Below, in pieces: positions 16,339 through 26,501 of a stretch of 64,000 nucleotides of DNA. Position numbers and translations under genes: made by a program. How positions within the stretch are numbered: position 1 is the first letter of the stretch; the number at the start of each line of letters is the position of its first letter. This DNA comes from Xylanibacter rarus. GTDB lineage: Bacteria; Bacteroidota; Bacteroidia; Bacteroidales; Bacteroidaceae. The stretch is from NCBI RefSeq assembly GCF_001275135.1, contig NZ_LFQU01000014.1, positions 1 through 64,000 of the forward strand, in the 5' to 3' direction. A model generated the notes under the pieces. It had not been told where the DNA came from, did not search any database, and was given only the letters and a program-made list of their open reading frames with translations.

Positions 16339-18714
16339 TTATCCAATTACTTTAAAACGTGCAAATTTTAGCAGCAGTTGCTTTACACCGGCATTCTTAA
16401 ACTGCACAGTAGCCTTTGTATTTTCACCCACACCTTCAAGTCTTATAACAGTTCCAATACCAAACCGCTCATGCTCAATCACACTGTTCTCCTTCACCTG
16501 GCTTGAATTTGCCATCGACTTTTTAGCAGAAACAGCGCTTGATGCTGCAGCCTGAAGACGCCTGAAACGAGGCGAAAATGTATCAGACACAGGAGGAACG
16601 TCACGATGAACAGCTTCACGCGGCTTAGGATCAGCCTTAAACTGACTAGCCACAGGCCGGCTGTTCTGCCACCTGTTGTCAGAAGAAAATAACGAGCCTC
16701 TGGAAGAATAAGAAGATGTTGCCCTCATAAATATATCCTTGGCATCTTCAACGTCAACAAACTCAGGCGAGATGTCTGTCAGAAAACGGCTCGGCGACTC
16801 CATCTCAACCTTTCCATATCTGTAACGGTTCTTTGCGTATGTCAATATACAATGGCGTTCTGCACGCGTTATCGCCACATAAAGCAGTCGTCTCTCCTCC
16901 TCCAGTTCACGCCTGCTGCCCATCGACAGAGAACTCGGAAAGATATTCTCCTCCAGTCCAACGACAAATACCACAGGGAATTCAAGTCCCTTGGCGCTAT
17001 GCACAGTCATCAGCGACACACGTTCACCATCAGCTCCGTCGTCGCTCTCCAGGTCTGTCTGCAATGACACTTCCTGCAAGAAGTCTGTAAGATGAACCTC
17101 ATCAGCACGGCCTTCTTCTTTCCTGCCTTCAACAAACTCCTGTATACTGCCAAGCAATTCCTCGACATTCTCCTGACGGGCTATGTTTTCGGGAGTCTTA
17201 TCCTGATATATGTCTGCAGAAATACCGCTGGCCTTGACCACTTCAACACCTAGAGCATAGGCATCAACCGTTACAAACTTCTCAATAAAACTACTTATCA
17301 GACACCTGAAGGCATCCAGCTTTGTAAGCGTGGCTTTGCTTGGATTAAATCCGTACAAAGCAGGTTCACATATCACACGCCACAAGCTCACTCCATTTGC
17401 GGAGGCCACAGCGGCAATCTTTGCCACAGTGCTGTCGCCTATTCCACGCTTAGGATAATTTATAATTCTCTTAAAAGCCTCCTCGTCGTCAGGATTTACA
17501 ACAAGGCGAAAATACGCTATGACATCTTTTATCTCCTTACGCTGATAGAAGCTGAGTCCGCCATAAATTTTATAAGGAATGCTCACCTTTCGCATGGCTT
17601 CCTCAAAACTTCTGCTCTGTGAGTTTGTTCTATATAGCACGGCAAAGTCATTATATCCGCATCTGTCAGCCCGCTTTATCCGCTTAATCTCATTGCAAAC
17701 GATAATAGCCTCTTCACGGTCGCTGTATGCCGGTTTAACTGAAAGTTTATCACCATCGGCATTGCAGCTATAAATATCTTTCGGTATCTGCCGTTCATTG
17801 TGACGTATCAGGCTGTTTGCCGCCTGAACAATACGTTTTGTACTGCGATAGTTACGCTCCAGCTTGAACAGACGCGTTCCTGCAAACTGCTTCTGAAAAT
17901 CAAGGATGTTGTCTATGTTTGCACCTCTGAAGGCATAAATACTCTGTGCATCGTCACCTACGGCACAAACATGCATGTGCTCTTCAGCCAACAGCCATAC
18001 AATCTTCTGCTGTACGGAGTTTGTATCCTGATACTCATCAACAAGAACATACTTAAAGCGTTCAGAATATTTCTTGCGTATATCAGCGTCAGAAACAAGC
18101 AGACGATATGTATTTATTAGCAAGTCGTCAAAATCCATTGCATTCGCCTTCTTGCAGCGCTCGCAATACGCCGAATATATAGCCGACACAGCCGGCACTT
18201 TCTGTTCAGCATCACGTTCTATCAGGCTTCGGGTCCTGGCATATTCATCAGGAAACATAAGATTATTCTTAGCCATACTTATTCGCGCATGAACAGACGC
18301 CGGCTTATACACCTTGTCATCGAGTTGCATCTCCTTGATAATGGCTTTAATCAGACTCCTCGAATCACTCTCGTCATATATTGTAAAGTTGCCTGCGTAG
18401 CCAAGTCTTTCTGCCTCAACACGCAAAATACGCGAAAATATGCTATGAAAAGTTCCCATATACAGATACCTTGCCACCTCTTCGCCAACAAGCCCTCCTA
18501 TTCGCTGCTTCATTTCATTTGCAGCCTTATTGGTAAAAGTAAGTGCAAGAATATTCCATGGCTTCATGCCAAGGCTCAATAAATATGCTATTTTGTATGT
18601 CAGCACACGGGTTTTGCCTGAACCGGCTCCGGCAATAACAAGCGACGGTCCGTCACAAAACTCCACCGCTGCACGCTGGCTGTCGTTCAGCTCATCAAGA
18701 AAGGTACAATCCAT
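16339..18714 (-). CDS. uvrD: UvrD/PcrA-type superfamily 1 DNA helicase
   Basis: 791 residues from the ATG giving MDCTFLDELNDSQRAAV; the frame extends three codons upstream through a TTG that I did not use. Motifs: Q-motif LNDSQRAAV, Walker A GAGSGKT, FTNKAANEM (Ia), DEYQDTN (II), YAFRGAN (III), LERNYRST (IV), VHSAKGLEFPVVFV (V), LLYVAITRAE (VI). The C-terminal 60 residues form the RNA-polymerase/DNA-binding Tudor-like domain found in PcrA (SVIEHERFGIGTVIRLEG). A 3'-5' helicase for nucleotide excision repair and mismatch repair. Third gene of ompA-mtgA-uvrD. Confidence 0.95.
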   Translation of the reverse strand: MDCTFLDELNDSQRAAVEFCDGPSLVIAGAGSGKTRVLTYKIAYLLSLGMKPWNILALTFTNKAANEMKQRIGGLVGEEVARYLYMGTFHSIFSRILRVEAERLGYAGNFTIYDESDSRSLIKAIIKEMQLDDKVYKPASVHARISMAKNNLMFPDEYARTRSLIERDAEQKVPAVSAIYSAYCERCKKANAMDFDDLLINTYRLLVSDADIRKKYSERFKYVLVDEYQDTNSVQQKIVWLLAEEHMHVCAVGDDAQSIYAFRGANIDNILDFQKQFAGTRLFKLERNYRSTKRIVQAANSLIRHNERQIPKDIYSCNADGDKLSVKPAYSDREEAIIVCNEIKRIKRADRCGYNDFAVLYRTNSQSRSFEEAMRKVSIPYKIYGGLSFYQRKEIKDVIAYFRLVVNPDDEEAFKRIINYPKRGIGDSTVAKIAAVASANGVSLWRVICEPALYGFNPSKATLTKLDAFRCLISSFIEKFVTVDAYALGVEVVKASGISADIYQDKTPENIARQENVEELLGSIQEFVEGRKEEGRADEVHLTDFLQEVSLQTDLESDDGADGERVSLMTVHSAKGLEFPVVFVVGLEENIFPSSLSMGSRRELEEERRLLYVAITRAERHCILTYAKNRYRYGKVEMESPSRFLTDISPEFVDVEDAKDIFMRATSSYSSRGSLFSSDNRWQNSRPVASQFKADPKPREAVHRDVPPVSDTFSPRFRRLQAAASSAVSAKKSMANSSQVKENSVIEHERFGIGTVIRLEGVGENTKATVQFKNAGVKQLLLKFARFKVIG

Positions 18715-18846
18715 TATTTGCAATTACATTTAATTTTCATGCCGCACAAACAAATCAAAACGCAAGACGCATGCGCTGCCGGCAATATAAATATTAGGCT
18801 AAATTATTAGTCAGAACCGTCATCATACAATTGTTGCTGCTGTGTA

Positions 18847-19590
18847 TTATCTCATATTGCGATACACGCCGCCAGCAGATGTCGAAGGGTCGATATCTTC
18901 TCCTTCTTTTGGAAAAGATGGTATAAACTTCATTTGCTGCTCTATCTGACGCTTACGCTTAAGCATATATCCGCTCGGATCTTTTGAACTGAATTTAAGC
19001 GGATTGGGCAAAGTGGCAGCTATTAGAGCACATTCGCCTCTAAACAAGTCAACGGCATCCTTGCCAAAATTGTCCTCAGCAACAGCCTGGGCGCCATAAA
19101 TGCCGGGGCCCATCTCTATCGAATTAAGATAAACTTCCATTATCCGCTGCTTGCTCCACATCAGTTCTATCAGCGTTGTAAAATAAACTTCGAAACCTTT
19201 GCGTATCCATGAACGGCCCGGCCACAGGAACACGTTCTTTGCAGTCTGCTGCGATATGGTGCTTGCGCCACGCTTTTTCTTGCTCAACATATTATGTTCC
19301 ACGGCTTTTTCTATCGCCTTATAATCAAATCCGTGATGAAGCAAGAAGCGCTGGTCTTCACTTGCCATAACAGCAACCGGCAGATGAGGTGATATTTTAT
19401 CCAACGGCACCCAATGATGATGCATCTTGATACTTTCACCGTCCTTTATCTGCTCTGCACAACGGATAAACATCAGCGGCGTGAAATATACGGGAATAAA
19501 ACGCAACAATACAACAGCAAGAATGGTGGAGCCAAAGAAAGCTACCACCATCCAACGTATTATGCGGCTCAGAAATCTGAACTTGCTCAT
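18847..19590 (-). CDS. mtgA: Monofunctional peptidoglycan glycosyltransferase
   Basis: 247 residues. One N-terminal membrane helix (about 12-34), then a GT51 domain with the conserved blocks [13 protein letters not shown] (catalytic Glu), [29 protein letters not shown] and [12 protein letters not shown]. Polymerises lipid II into glycan strands on the periplasmic side; no transpeptidase domain. Starts 17 bases after the OmpA-like gene. Confidence 0.95.
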   Translation of the reverse strand: MSKFRFLSRIIRWMVVAFFGSTILAVVLLRFIPVYFTPLMFIRCAEQIKDGESIKMHHHWVPLDKISPHLPVAVMASEDQRFLLHHGFDYKAIEKAVEHNMLSKKKRGASTISQQTAKNVFLWPGRSWIRKGFEVYFTTLIELMWSKQRIMEVYLNSIEMGPGIYGAQAVAEDNFGKDAVDLFRGECALIAATLPNPLKFSSKDPSGYMLKRKRQIEQQMKFIPSFPKEGEDIDPSTSAGGVYRNMR

Positions 19591-19607
19591 CTAATAAGTA
19601 TCAAAAA

Positions 19608-20285
19608 TTAGTTCAATGTTCCGTTATTTGCAGCGTCAATCATCTCCTGGCTTGCATACAGATATACCTCAACACGACGGTTCTGAGCCTGTCCTGCTGA
19701 TGTTGAGTTATCAGCTACAGGATTAGCAGAGCCATAGCCCTGAACTTTCTGAATCTGATTTGAACTAACGCCACATGACTTCAAATAAGAAGAAACAGCC
19801 TCAGCACGTTTCTGACTCAGAGGAACGTTTATTGCATCATTACCAGTTGAATCAGTATATCCCTGAATGTCAACCGAACATGTGCTGTTATTCTTCAATA
19901 CGCTAGAGAACTTTGCAAGCTCATTCTTTGATGCTGTGTTAAGGTCTGCCTTATTCAGAGCGAAAAGAATACCAGAATCAAATGTCACCTTTACAGCCTT
20001 CAGACCATTTGCGTCAGTAACTTCTTCTACTTTGGCATTCTCGAGCTGAGCCTCAGCCTCTTTCTTTACTTTATCCATGTGGTTGCCGATCAAAGCACCG
20101 GTACCGGCACCTACTGCAGCACCTACTGCGGCACCTACTGCTGTGTTGCCGGCTATTTTACCAATAATACCTCCGACCAATGCTCCACCACCAGTTCCGA
20201 TTAACGCACCGGTTCCAGCCTTTGTACTACAACTTACTACAACAGCCGCGCAAAGGGCAAATATTACAACTTTAATTTTCTTCAT
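19608..20285 (-). CDS. OmpA-family lipoprotein with glycine zipper
   Basis: 225 residues. Lipobox VSC at Cys19; residues 24-70 form a Gly/Ala zipper (repeated GALIG, GAAVGAA blocks) as in YMGG/Rick_17kDa proteins; residues about 105-215 are an OmpA C-terminal domain (IQGYTDSTGNDAIN, LSQKRAEAVSSYL, NRRVEVYL) that binds peptidoglycan through the conserved Asp and Arg. Likely tethers the outer membrane to the wall. Cotranscribed with mtgA. Confidence 0.92.
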   Translation of the reverse strand: MKKIKVVIFALCAAVVVSCSTKAGTGALIGTGGGALVGGIIGKIAGNTAVGAAVGAAVGAGTGALIGNHMDKVKKEAEAQLENAKVEEVTDANGLKAVKVTFDSGILFALNKADLNTASKNELAKFSSVLKNNSTCSVDIQGYTDSTGNDAINVPLSQKRAEAVSSYLKSCGVSSNQIQKVQGYGSANPVADNSTSAGQAQNRRVEVYLYASQEMIDAANNGTLN

Positions 20286-20314
20286 AATCTAAAATATTTA
20301 AAAATTCACATAGA

Positions 20315-20322
20315 CAAAAGTA
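20315..20322 (-). promoter_or_regulatory. Promoter -7 box of the ompA-mtgA-uvrD operon
   Basis: TACTTTTG on the minus strand, about 30 nt before the start codon. Confidence 0.65.
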
Positions 20323-20655
20323 CAATTTTTTTTATACTAAACAATATTAAAAACATGTTTTTATAATTAAAACCACATAATGATATTAATAATGTATTAA
20401 ATTGAACATTTTTTAACCTAACATATTGATTTAATTACAACATTTTTTTAAAAGAACATGAAGCTGCAATATCACACAAAAACCTATACAATGCACCGGA
20501 AGATAAAACAAAGTATGCATCTGTCTATGACAAATATAAATTATTTTATTTAAAATAATCACCAAAGACATTTGTGTTGTCAAGCTGAGCATGATTTAAT
20601 TATCATAAAATATCTTTCTTACACTATTTTATTAGCATAATTCAGCTATTTTTAG

Positions 20656-20663
20656 TAAGTTTG
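20656..20663 (+). promoter_or_regulatory. proS promoter -7 box
   Basis: TAAGTTTG, 33 nt before the proS start. Confidence 0.6.
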
Positions 20664-20696
20664 CAGTCAAATTAGAATAAGAAAGCAATTTTTATC

Positions 20697-22178
20697 ATGG
20701 CTAAAGAACTAAAAGAACTGACAAAAAGAGCTGACAACTACAGTCAGTGGTATAACGACCTTGTAGTAAAGGCTGACCTGGCCGAGCAGTCTGCCGTGCG
20801 TGGATGCATGGTAATCAAACCTTACGGCTATGCAATTTGGGAAAAGATGCAGCACCAGCTTGACCTGATGTTTAAAGAAACAGGAGCACAGAATGCATAC
20901 TTCCCGTTGCTTATCCCGAAATCATTCCTTTCAAGAGAAGCCGAGCATGTTGAAGGATTCGCAAAAGAATGTGCCGTTGTTACACATTACCGCTTACGCG
21001 CAAAAGAAGACAAAAGCGGCGTTGAAGTTGATCCCGCAGCACGTCTTGAGGAAGAACTGATTATACGCCCAACATCTGAAACCATTATATGGAATACATA
21101 CAAAAACTGGATTCACTCATGGCGCGATCTGCCACTGATGTGTAACCAGTGGTGCAACGTGATGCGCTGGGAAATGCGTACACGCCCGTTCCTCCGCACA
21201 TCAGAGTTCTTGTGGCAGGAAGGCCACACTGCACATGCCACACGTGAAGAGGCTGAAGCAGAGGCACAGAAGATGCTTCATGTATATGCCGACTTTGCAG
21301 AACAGTGGATGGCTGTACCTGTTGTTCAGGGTGTAAAGAGCGAAACAGAAAGATTTGCCGGAGCTCTTGACACTTACACTATTGAGGCAATGATGCAGGA
21401 CGGCAAGGCCCTGCAAAGCGGAACAAGCCACTTCCTTGGTCAAAACTTTGCAAAGGCATTCGACGTTACTTATCTTAACAAAGAGAACAAGCCTGAATAT
21501 GTCTGGGCAACATCATGGGGTGTTTCAACACGTCTCATCGGTGCATTAATAATGACTCACTCTGACGACAACGGACTGGTTCTGCCTCCGAAACTCGCTC
21601 CTATTCAGGTTGTTATTATCCCTATTACAAAGGGCGCCGAACAGCTGCAGGCCATCACCGAAAAGCTTTCTCCGATTATCACTGCTCTTCGCAATGCCGG
21701 AATATCTGTTAAATATGACGATGCCGACAACAAACGCCCGGGCTTCAAGTTTGCAGACTATGAACTCAAAGGTGTTCCTGTACGTCTTGTTATGGGCGGA
21801 CGCGACCTCGAGAACAACACTCTCGAAATTATGCGCCGCGATACTCTTGAGAAAGAAACAGTTCCCGTTGACGGCATAGTTGAACGAGTTGAAAATCTGC
21901 TGAAAGAAATTCAGGACAACATGTTCAAGAAAGCCAAAGCTTATCGTGATGCCCACATTTATGAATGTGACAACTACGATGAGTTCAAGGAGAAGGTAAA
22001 GGAGGGAGGCTTCTTCCTGTGCCACTGGGATGGTACCGCAGAAACAGAAGCAAAGATAAAAGAAGAAACTCAAGCTACGATAAGATGTGTGCCTTTCGGC
22101 GTTGAGCAAACACCTGGAACAGACATGGTTTCAGGCAAGCCTGCAAAATGCAGAGTTATTATTGCACGCAGCTATTAA
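20697..22178 (+). CDS. proS: Prolyl-tRNA synthetase, type 3 (archaeal/eukaryal-like)
   Basis: 493 residues, the length of ProS type 3, which lacks the editing insertion of the type found in E. coli. Class II motifs: [40 protein letters not shown] and the C-terminal zinc-type domain ending CRVIIARSY. Charges tRNA-Pro. Own promoter and a terminator just after. Confidence 0.96.
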   Translation: MAKELKELTKRADNYSQWYNDLVVKADLAEQSAVRGCMVIKPYGYAIWEKMQHQLDLMFKETGAQNAYFPLLIPKSFLSREAEHVEGFAKECAVVTHYRLRAKEDKSGVEVDPAARLEEELIIRPTSETIIWNTYKNWIHSWRDLPLMCNQWCNVMRWEMRTRPFLRTSEFLWQEGHTAHATREEAEAEAQKMLHVYADFAEQWMAVPVVQGVKSETERFAGALDTYTIEAMMQDGKALQSGTSHFLGQNFAKAFDVTYLNKENKPEYVWATSWGVSTRLIGALIMTHSDDNGLVLPPKLAPIQVVIIPITKGAEQLQAITEKLSPIITALRNAGISVKYDDADNKRPGFKFADYELKGVPVRLVMGGRDLENNTLEIMRRDTLEKETVPVDGIVERVENLLKEIQDNMFKKAKAYRDAHIYECDNYDEFKEKVKEGGFFLCHWDGTAETEAKIKEETQATIRCVPFGVEQTPGTDMVSGKPAKCRVIIARSY

Positions 22179-22195
22179 TTGCTTAGAAATATGAA

Positions 22196-22243
22196 TATGA
22201 GAATGCAGAGGTGATTATACCTTCTTGCATTCTCATATTTTAT
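22196..22243 (+). terminator. proS terminator
   Basis: TATGAGAATGCA and TGCATTCTCATA, 12-bp perfect arms with an 18-nt loop, then TTTTATTC. Confidence 0.85.
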
Positions 22244-22282
22244 TCTGATACTTTTCAAAAACACGTAAAACTATATTTTTCC

Positions 22283-22990
22283 ATGAGTATTTTTATTGAA
22301 TACATTGTACGCCTGCTTAATTTCATAGCACCCAAACAGTGTGTCGTATGTGGAAAAAGACTTACTATAAGCGAAGACGTTATCTGTGCTGTATGCAACC
22401 TGCACATGCCAAGAACGTTATTCTCAAAAAATCCCTATGAAAACAAAATGGCAAAACTTTTCTGGGGGCAGATTAAGATAGAAAAGGCTGCAGCATTGTT
22501 CTTCTACGAGCCACATTCAGAAATGAGCCGTATAATACTTTCTTTAAAATATTTCAACCACCCGGAAACAGGCGAACTTATGGGGCGTATGCTGGCAGAA
22601 GAGATAAGACAAGACGGATTTTTTGACGGCATAGACCTGATAATTCCTATACCTTTGACAAAGAAAAGGCAAAGGGAACGAGGATATAATCAAAGTATGG
22701 AAATTGCCAGAGGAATAAACGAAATAACTAAAATAAAGATTGTCGGCAATGCCGTAAAAAGAAAATCATTTAAGCAAAGCCAGACAAAAATGAACCGCTG
22801 GCAACGACAGGACAACGTTAAGGACGTTTTCAGCATAGATAAAGAACATGACCTTGACGGCAAACATATTCTGCTGATTGATGATGTCGTTACAAGCGGT
22901 TCAACAATAATATCATGTGCGCAGAAAATCTCAGCACACTATAATAACATAAAATTCAGTGTCTTATCTTTAGGCTTTACCAAAAACTGA
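22283..22990 (+). CDS. ComF-family phosphoribosyltransferase-like protein
   Basis: 235 residues from ATG giving MSIFIEYIVRLLNFIAPKQC; the frame is open upstream but overlaps the proS terminator. N-terminal zinc ribbon CVVCGK and CAVC; C-terminal type I PRTase fold with LIIPIPLTKKRQRERGYNQS and the PRPP loop LLIDDVVTSGST. ComF proteins take part in DNA uptake or processing after uptake; biochemical activity is not settled. comEC is also in this window (51.6 kb). Confidence 0.92.
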   Translation: MSIFIEYIVRLLNFIAPKQCVVCGKRLTISEDVICAVCNLHMPRTLFSKNPYENKMAKLFWGQIKIEKAAALFFYEPHSEMSRIILSLKYFNHPETGELMGRMLAEEIRQDGFFDGIDLIIPIPLTKKRQRERGYNQSMEIARGINEITKIKIVGNAVKRKSFKQSQTKMNRWQRQDNVKDVFSIDKEHDLDGKHILLIDDVVTSGSTIISCAQKISAHYNNIKFSVLSLGFTKN

Positions 22991-23024
22991 GCTAAAACAA
23001 GCACATTCCGGCACGTAAGCAGAA

Positions 23025-24059
23025 TCAGTGGCGGTCTCTGCTAATGTTCAGTTCAGAATATTTTTTATGCCCTTTAGCATAGTATTGCCATAATATAGAG
23101 AAACCGAATATACCTTCCACGTTATCCGTCTTGCGCATCTGCTGCACTTGTTTTCTTATCTCACGATATTCAGGAAGCCATTTTCTGAATGTTCTTCTGG
23201 CTTTAAGTATTGCCTTGAAATCACCTATGCAACCTGTGGCCAATGACTTGAACGCAGCAACATAATCAAGAAACAAACGCATACGGAACACACTACGCAA
23301 CCTGTCTTCAGGCAAATTCTTGTAAAGCATCAACAGATTGTTGCGAAAATTAAGATATGTCTTCATCGGATTGTTCTTAGGCAAAGTGCCGCCACCGACA
23401 TGAAAGACAAAACTGTCTGGTATACAGAAAATCTTACGTCCCATCAGACGCAGGCGCCAGCACAAATCAATCTCCTCGCAATGGGCAAAGAACCTGGCAT
23501 CAAAACCTCCTGACGACTTAAAATCAGAAGAACGTATCATCATACATGCTCCCGTAGCCCACAGCACTTCTGCATCGTAATCATATTGTCCGTTGTCAGC
23601 CTCAACAGTATCAAAAATTCTGCCGCGACAAAAAGGATAGCCATAACGGTCAAGATATCCGCCACTGGCTCCTGCATATTCAAAAGAATCATGATCTTTC
23701 TCAGACAACAGTTTTGGCTGACAGGCTGCAGCCTCAGGATGGTTTTCCATAAACTCAACCAAAGGTGCCAGCCAATGATGGGCAACTTCAACGTCTGAAT
23801 TCAGCAATACATAATATTCTGCCTCAATCTGTTCCAAAGCCTTGTTATATCCCTCGGCAAAGCCCCAGTTTTTTTCAAGAAGCACCAGTCGAACTTCAGG
23901 AAAGCGTTGTTTAAGTATTTCAAGCGAATCATCAGTAGATGCATTGTCTGCAACATAAACAGTTGCATCCTTACGCGAATATTCAAGCACATTAGGCAAA
24001 AAGCGTTTCAACATCTCTGCCCCATTCCAGTTTAATATTACGATAGCAACTTTTTCCAT
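23025..24059 (-). CDS. Family 2 glycosyltransferase
   Basis: 344 residues. VAIVILNWNGAEML at the N-terminus, VADNASTDDS, and YYVLLNSDVEVAHHW (DxD-like) are typical of the rhamnosyltransferase-like GT2 group; FFAHCEEIDLCWRLRL carries the usual ED-like acidic pair. Cytoplasmic face; donor and acceptor unknown, probably a cell-surface polysaccharide. Begins one base after the stop of mtaB, so almost certainly cotranscribed with it. Confidence 0.92.
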   Translation of the reverse strand: MEKVAIVILNWNGAEMLKRFLPNVLEYSRKDATVYVADNASTDDSLEILKQRFPEVRLVLLEKNWGFAEGYNKALEQIEAEYYVLLNSDVEVAHHWLAPLVEFMENHPEAAACQPKLLSEKDHDSFEYAGASGGYLDRYGYPFCRGRIFDTVEADNGQYDYDAEVLWATGACMMIRSSDFKSSGGFDARFFAHCEEIDLCWRLRLMGRKIFCIPDSFVFHVGGGTLPKNNPMKTYLNFRNNLLMLYKNLPEDRLRSVFRMRLFLDYVAAFKSLATGCIGDFKAILKARRTFRKWLPEYREIRKQVQQMRKTDNVEGIFGFSILWQYYAKGHKKYSELNISRDRH

Positions 24060-24060
24060 T

Positions 24061-25398
24061 TTACAATAAAGCTTTTAGTGCTGTTTTATCATGATTGAAG
24101 TCACCCAGCTTCACCTTAACGAGCTGATTGTCAAGCCTGTCGTTGTCAGGTGACGGCGGCAGTTCTACACGAATGTAATTTTTTGTAAACCCATGCATGG
24201 CTCTTCCTCTGGCAGCCTTCTCAAACAACACCTCTGCCTCATATCCAATGAAACGCTCATAAAAAGCATGAGTCTTATTATCTGACATATCAAGAAGACG
24301 CTTGCTGCGCAGTTTTTTGTCACCATCAGACACTACATAAGGAATCTTCAAAGCCATTGTACCCGGACGCTCTGAATAAGGGAACACATGAAGCTGAGTA
24401 ACATCGAGCGACTGAAGGAAGTTGTAAGTCTCTTCAAACAACTCTGGTTTTTCGCCACGTGTTCCAACCATCACATCCACACCGATAAAGGCATCGGGCA
24501 TTACTTTCTTTATCAGATTTATCTTATGAGCAAACAACGCTGTATCGTAACGGCGATGCATAAGGCGCAACACTTCATCAGACCCGCTCTGAAGCGGTAT
24601 ATGGAAATGAGGCATGAAAGCCCTGCTCTGAGCACAATATTCTATAAGCTCATCATCCAGCAAGTCTGGCTCAATGCTGCTTATACGATAGCGCTTTATG
24701 CCTTCTATCTTGTCCAAAGCCTTTACCAAGTCGACAAAACGTTCATTCGTTGTCTCGCCAAAATCTCCGATATTCACGCCGGTGAGAACAATCTCCTTGC
24801 CTCCTTCTGCCGCAGCCTGCTCAGCCTGCTCAACAAGCGACGCAATACTCGGATTACGGCTAAAGCCACGGGCATAAGGAATGGTGCAATATGTACAGAA
24901 ATAGTTGCAGCCATCCTGCACCTTAAGAAAATAACGCGTACGGTTACCACGCGAGCAGCTCGGTGCAAAAGTCTTAATGTCTTTTGTCTTCTGTGTATGA
25001 TATCTGTGCAGCGCCTCACCGTTTTTTACGCCTCCCCATGCTTCAGACAAGAACTGAATAAGGTTGGCTTTCTCGTTAGCTCCAAGCACCAGGTCAACTC
25101 CTTCTATCTGGCTCACTGTTTCAGGTTTCAGCTGAGCATAACATCCGGTTACAACGACAAAGGCTCCCGGATGATTGCGCACCATCCTGTGTATGGCCTG
25201 TCGGCATTTATGATCGGCAACTTCTGTAACAGAACATGTGTTTATTATACAAATGTCAGCAACCTCGCCTTCACCTGCCGTACTTACACCCATCTCTGAC
25301 AACAAACGGCCAAAGGTGGATGTCTCTGAAAAATTTAATTTGCAGCCTAATGTGAAAAAGGCCGCCTTTTTACCTTGAAAGGCTGATGTATCTATCAT
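24061..25398 (-). CDS. mtaB: tRNA t6A37 C2-methylthiotransferase
   Basis: 445 residues. N-terminal UPF0004 domain with cysteines in FTLGCKLNFSE, INTCSVTEVAD and VTGCYAQL that bind the auxiliary 4Fe-4S cluster; radical-SAM motif CNYFCTYCTIPYARG (CxxxCxxC); C-terminal TRAM-like end. Converts t6A to ms2t6A at position 37 of ANN-decoding tRNAs. Motif arrangement fits MtaB better than MiaB or RimO. Confidence 0.94.
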   Translation of the reverse strand: MIDTSAFQGKKAAFFTLGCKLNFSETSTFGRLLSEMGVSTAGEGEVADICIINTCSVTEVADHKCRQAIHRMVRNHPGAFVVVTGCYAQLKPETVSQIEGVDLVLGANEKANLIQFLSEAWGGVKNGEALHRYHTQKTKDIKTFAPSCSRGNRTRYFLKVQDGCNYFCTYCTIPYARGFSRNPSIASLVEQAEQAAAEGGKEIVLTGVNIGDFGETTNERFVDLVKALDKIEGIKRYRISSIEPDLLDDELIEYCAQSRAFMPHFHIPLQSGSDEVLRLMHRRYDTALFAHKINLIKKVMPDAFIGVDVMVGTRGEKPELFEETYNFLQSLDVTQLHVFPYSERPGTMALKIPYVVSDGDKKLRSKRLLDMSDNKTHAFYERFIGYEAEVLFEKAARGRAMHGFTKNYIRVELPPSPDNDRLDNQLVKVKLGDFNHDKTALKALL

Positions 25399-25878
25399 AA
25401 TCTAATCTTTCTACTTTTCCGTCCGATTTTAATATTGCAATTTTATCGGACCTGTATTATCAACCATCAGAAAAAGAAAGCAATGTCACTGGCATTTACC
25501 AACGCCCATCCGGCTGCACATTCCCTGACACATATAAATTCAGGCACATTTGTGCCGTTTCAAATATCCTGCCATGCACACACCTTATTATATATAATGC
25601 ATACATCTGCTTTTCTTCTGATATTTCTATGATTTTCTCGATGCAAAGATAATAAAAAGTAGGAATTAACAGACACAGTAAAAACTATTTATTAAGCGCC
25701 ATCCCTAATTAAAAGAAATTAACATTTCGTATTTAATTGACAATCAATTACTTACAAAAAAGTTACAAAAATGAATGAAAAAAATTACTAAAAGCAGAAC
25801 AACGTATCAAAAAAATGTTTACCTTTGCATCGTTTTAATAAACAAATGATTGTTTTACAGATTTAAAAAGCAAAGAAA
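25399..25878. other. Intergenic region
   Basis: About 480 bases between divergent mtaB and the small lipoprotein gene. One promoter box (25820-25827) is seen. A 65-codon plus-strand frame at 25435-25632 has poor composition and is taken as spurious. Confidence 0.6.
25820..25827 (+). promoter_or_regulatory. Promoter -7 box of the 57-residue lipoprotein
   Basis: TACCTTTG, 51 nt before the start codon. Confidence 0.65.
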
Positions 25879-26052
25879 ATGAAAAAATTAGTTTTAATGT
25901 TCGTAGCTATCGCAGCTATCTCTTTCGCATCTTGTGGTAACAAAACAGCTCAGGCTGAGGGTGCAGACACAACAGATACAGCTGCTGTTGACACTGTTTC
26001 TGCTGTTGATACAGCTGCTGTTGACACAGCTGCTGCTGACACAGCTAAATAA
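25879..26052 (+). CDS. 57-residue lipoprotein with tandem Ala-Ala-Val-Asp-Thr units
   Basis: Signal peptide MKKLVLMFVAIAAISFASC with lipid-acceptor Cys19, then a mature part of only 39 residues with four imperfect repeats of the type (A/S)AVDT or AAADT, encoded by near-identical 15-base units (GCTGCTGTTGACACA-like). Low complexity, acidic, no known domain. It has its own promoter and terminator. Codon choice is strongly GCT-biased, which suggests high expression. Probably an envelope spacer or abundant small lipoprotein; function unknown. Confidence 0.85.
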   Translation: MKKLVLMFVAIAAISFASCGNKTAQAEGADTTDTAAVDTVSAVDTAAVDTAAADTAK

Positions 26053-26079
26053 TTTAGCTACAACAGTTAAAAGGAGATT

Positions 26080-26110
26080 AAAAACCGCAGGACACAGTCT
26101 TGCGGTTTTT
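26080..26110 (+). terminator. Terminator of the 57-residue lipoprotein gene
   Basis: AAAAACCGCA and TGCGGTTTTT arms with GAC/GTC pairing inside, followed by GCTTTTAT. The 17-base palindrome AGCTAAATAATTTAGCT (26044-26060) covers the stop codon just before it. Confidence 0.88.
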
Positions 26111-26215
26111 GCTTTTATATAATCAAATCATCAAAAAACTTAATAAATCACCATCTACACAAGACTAAATATTAAAGCCTGCATGACGGCTATGTAAAAC
26201 ACGGCAAATTACGAT

Positions 26216-26280
26216 GCAAAAGGTATGCTTTTAGCTTTCAATATGCCACATATTACAATGCAAGAACTATGCTTTTGCAA
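26216..26280. repeat. Dispersed repeat family A, copy 2
   Basis: Contains AAAAGGTATGCTTTT (26218-26232), identical to 34095-34109, and a second half ending GCTTTTGCAA (26271-26280). Confidence 0.65.
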
Positions 26281-26412
26281 CAAGAAAAATCATCAAAAAC
26301 GATTTTCATCATCACCCTAAATGTTTTATTACATAACACTTTGACAATAAGTCTGTTATAACGTTGTCACCAATAAGATCAGTTCAATAAGTCAAGCCGT
26401 GACAATAATATA

Positions 26413-26501
26413 TGTGATGAGTTGGAAAATCAACTCATCACACATTATAGTACACAAAATCAACAAGTTACATACGAATGTGATGAGTGATGACTTTTTA
26501 T
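26413..26501. repeat. Dispersed repeat family B, copy 1
   Basis: Palindrome TGTGATGAGTTG / CAACTCATCACA (26413-26424 and 26431-26442, 12-bp perfect arms, 6-nt loop), then 36 nt, then TGTGATGAGTGATGACTTTT (26479-26498 and on). The last element recurs inverted at 54327-54349 over 23 bases. Confidence 0.75.

Larger units (their letters stand above)
20286..20696. other. Intergenic region between divergent ompA-like gene and proS
   Basis: About 410 AT-rich bases with one promoter box for each side. An AT-only palindrome with 9-bp arms lies at 20540-20559. No small frame of good composition seen. Confidence 0.6.

Noticed and set aside
16048-16371. 107-codon plus-strand frame
   Set aside because: Composition is unlike the neighbouring proteins, it crosses the uvrD terminator and the end of uvrD, and it starts inside an inverted repeat.
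24388-25299. 303-codon plus-strand frame opposite mtaB
   Set aside because: Fully antisense to mtaB, which carries clear catalytic motifs; a shadow frame.
25435-25632. 65-codon plus-strand frame before the small lipoprotein
   Set aside because: No recognisable protein pattern, no promoter or terminator of its own; taken as chance.
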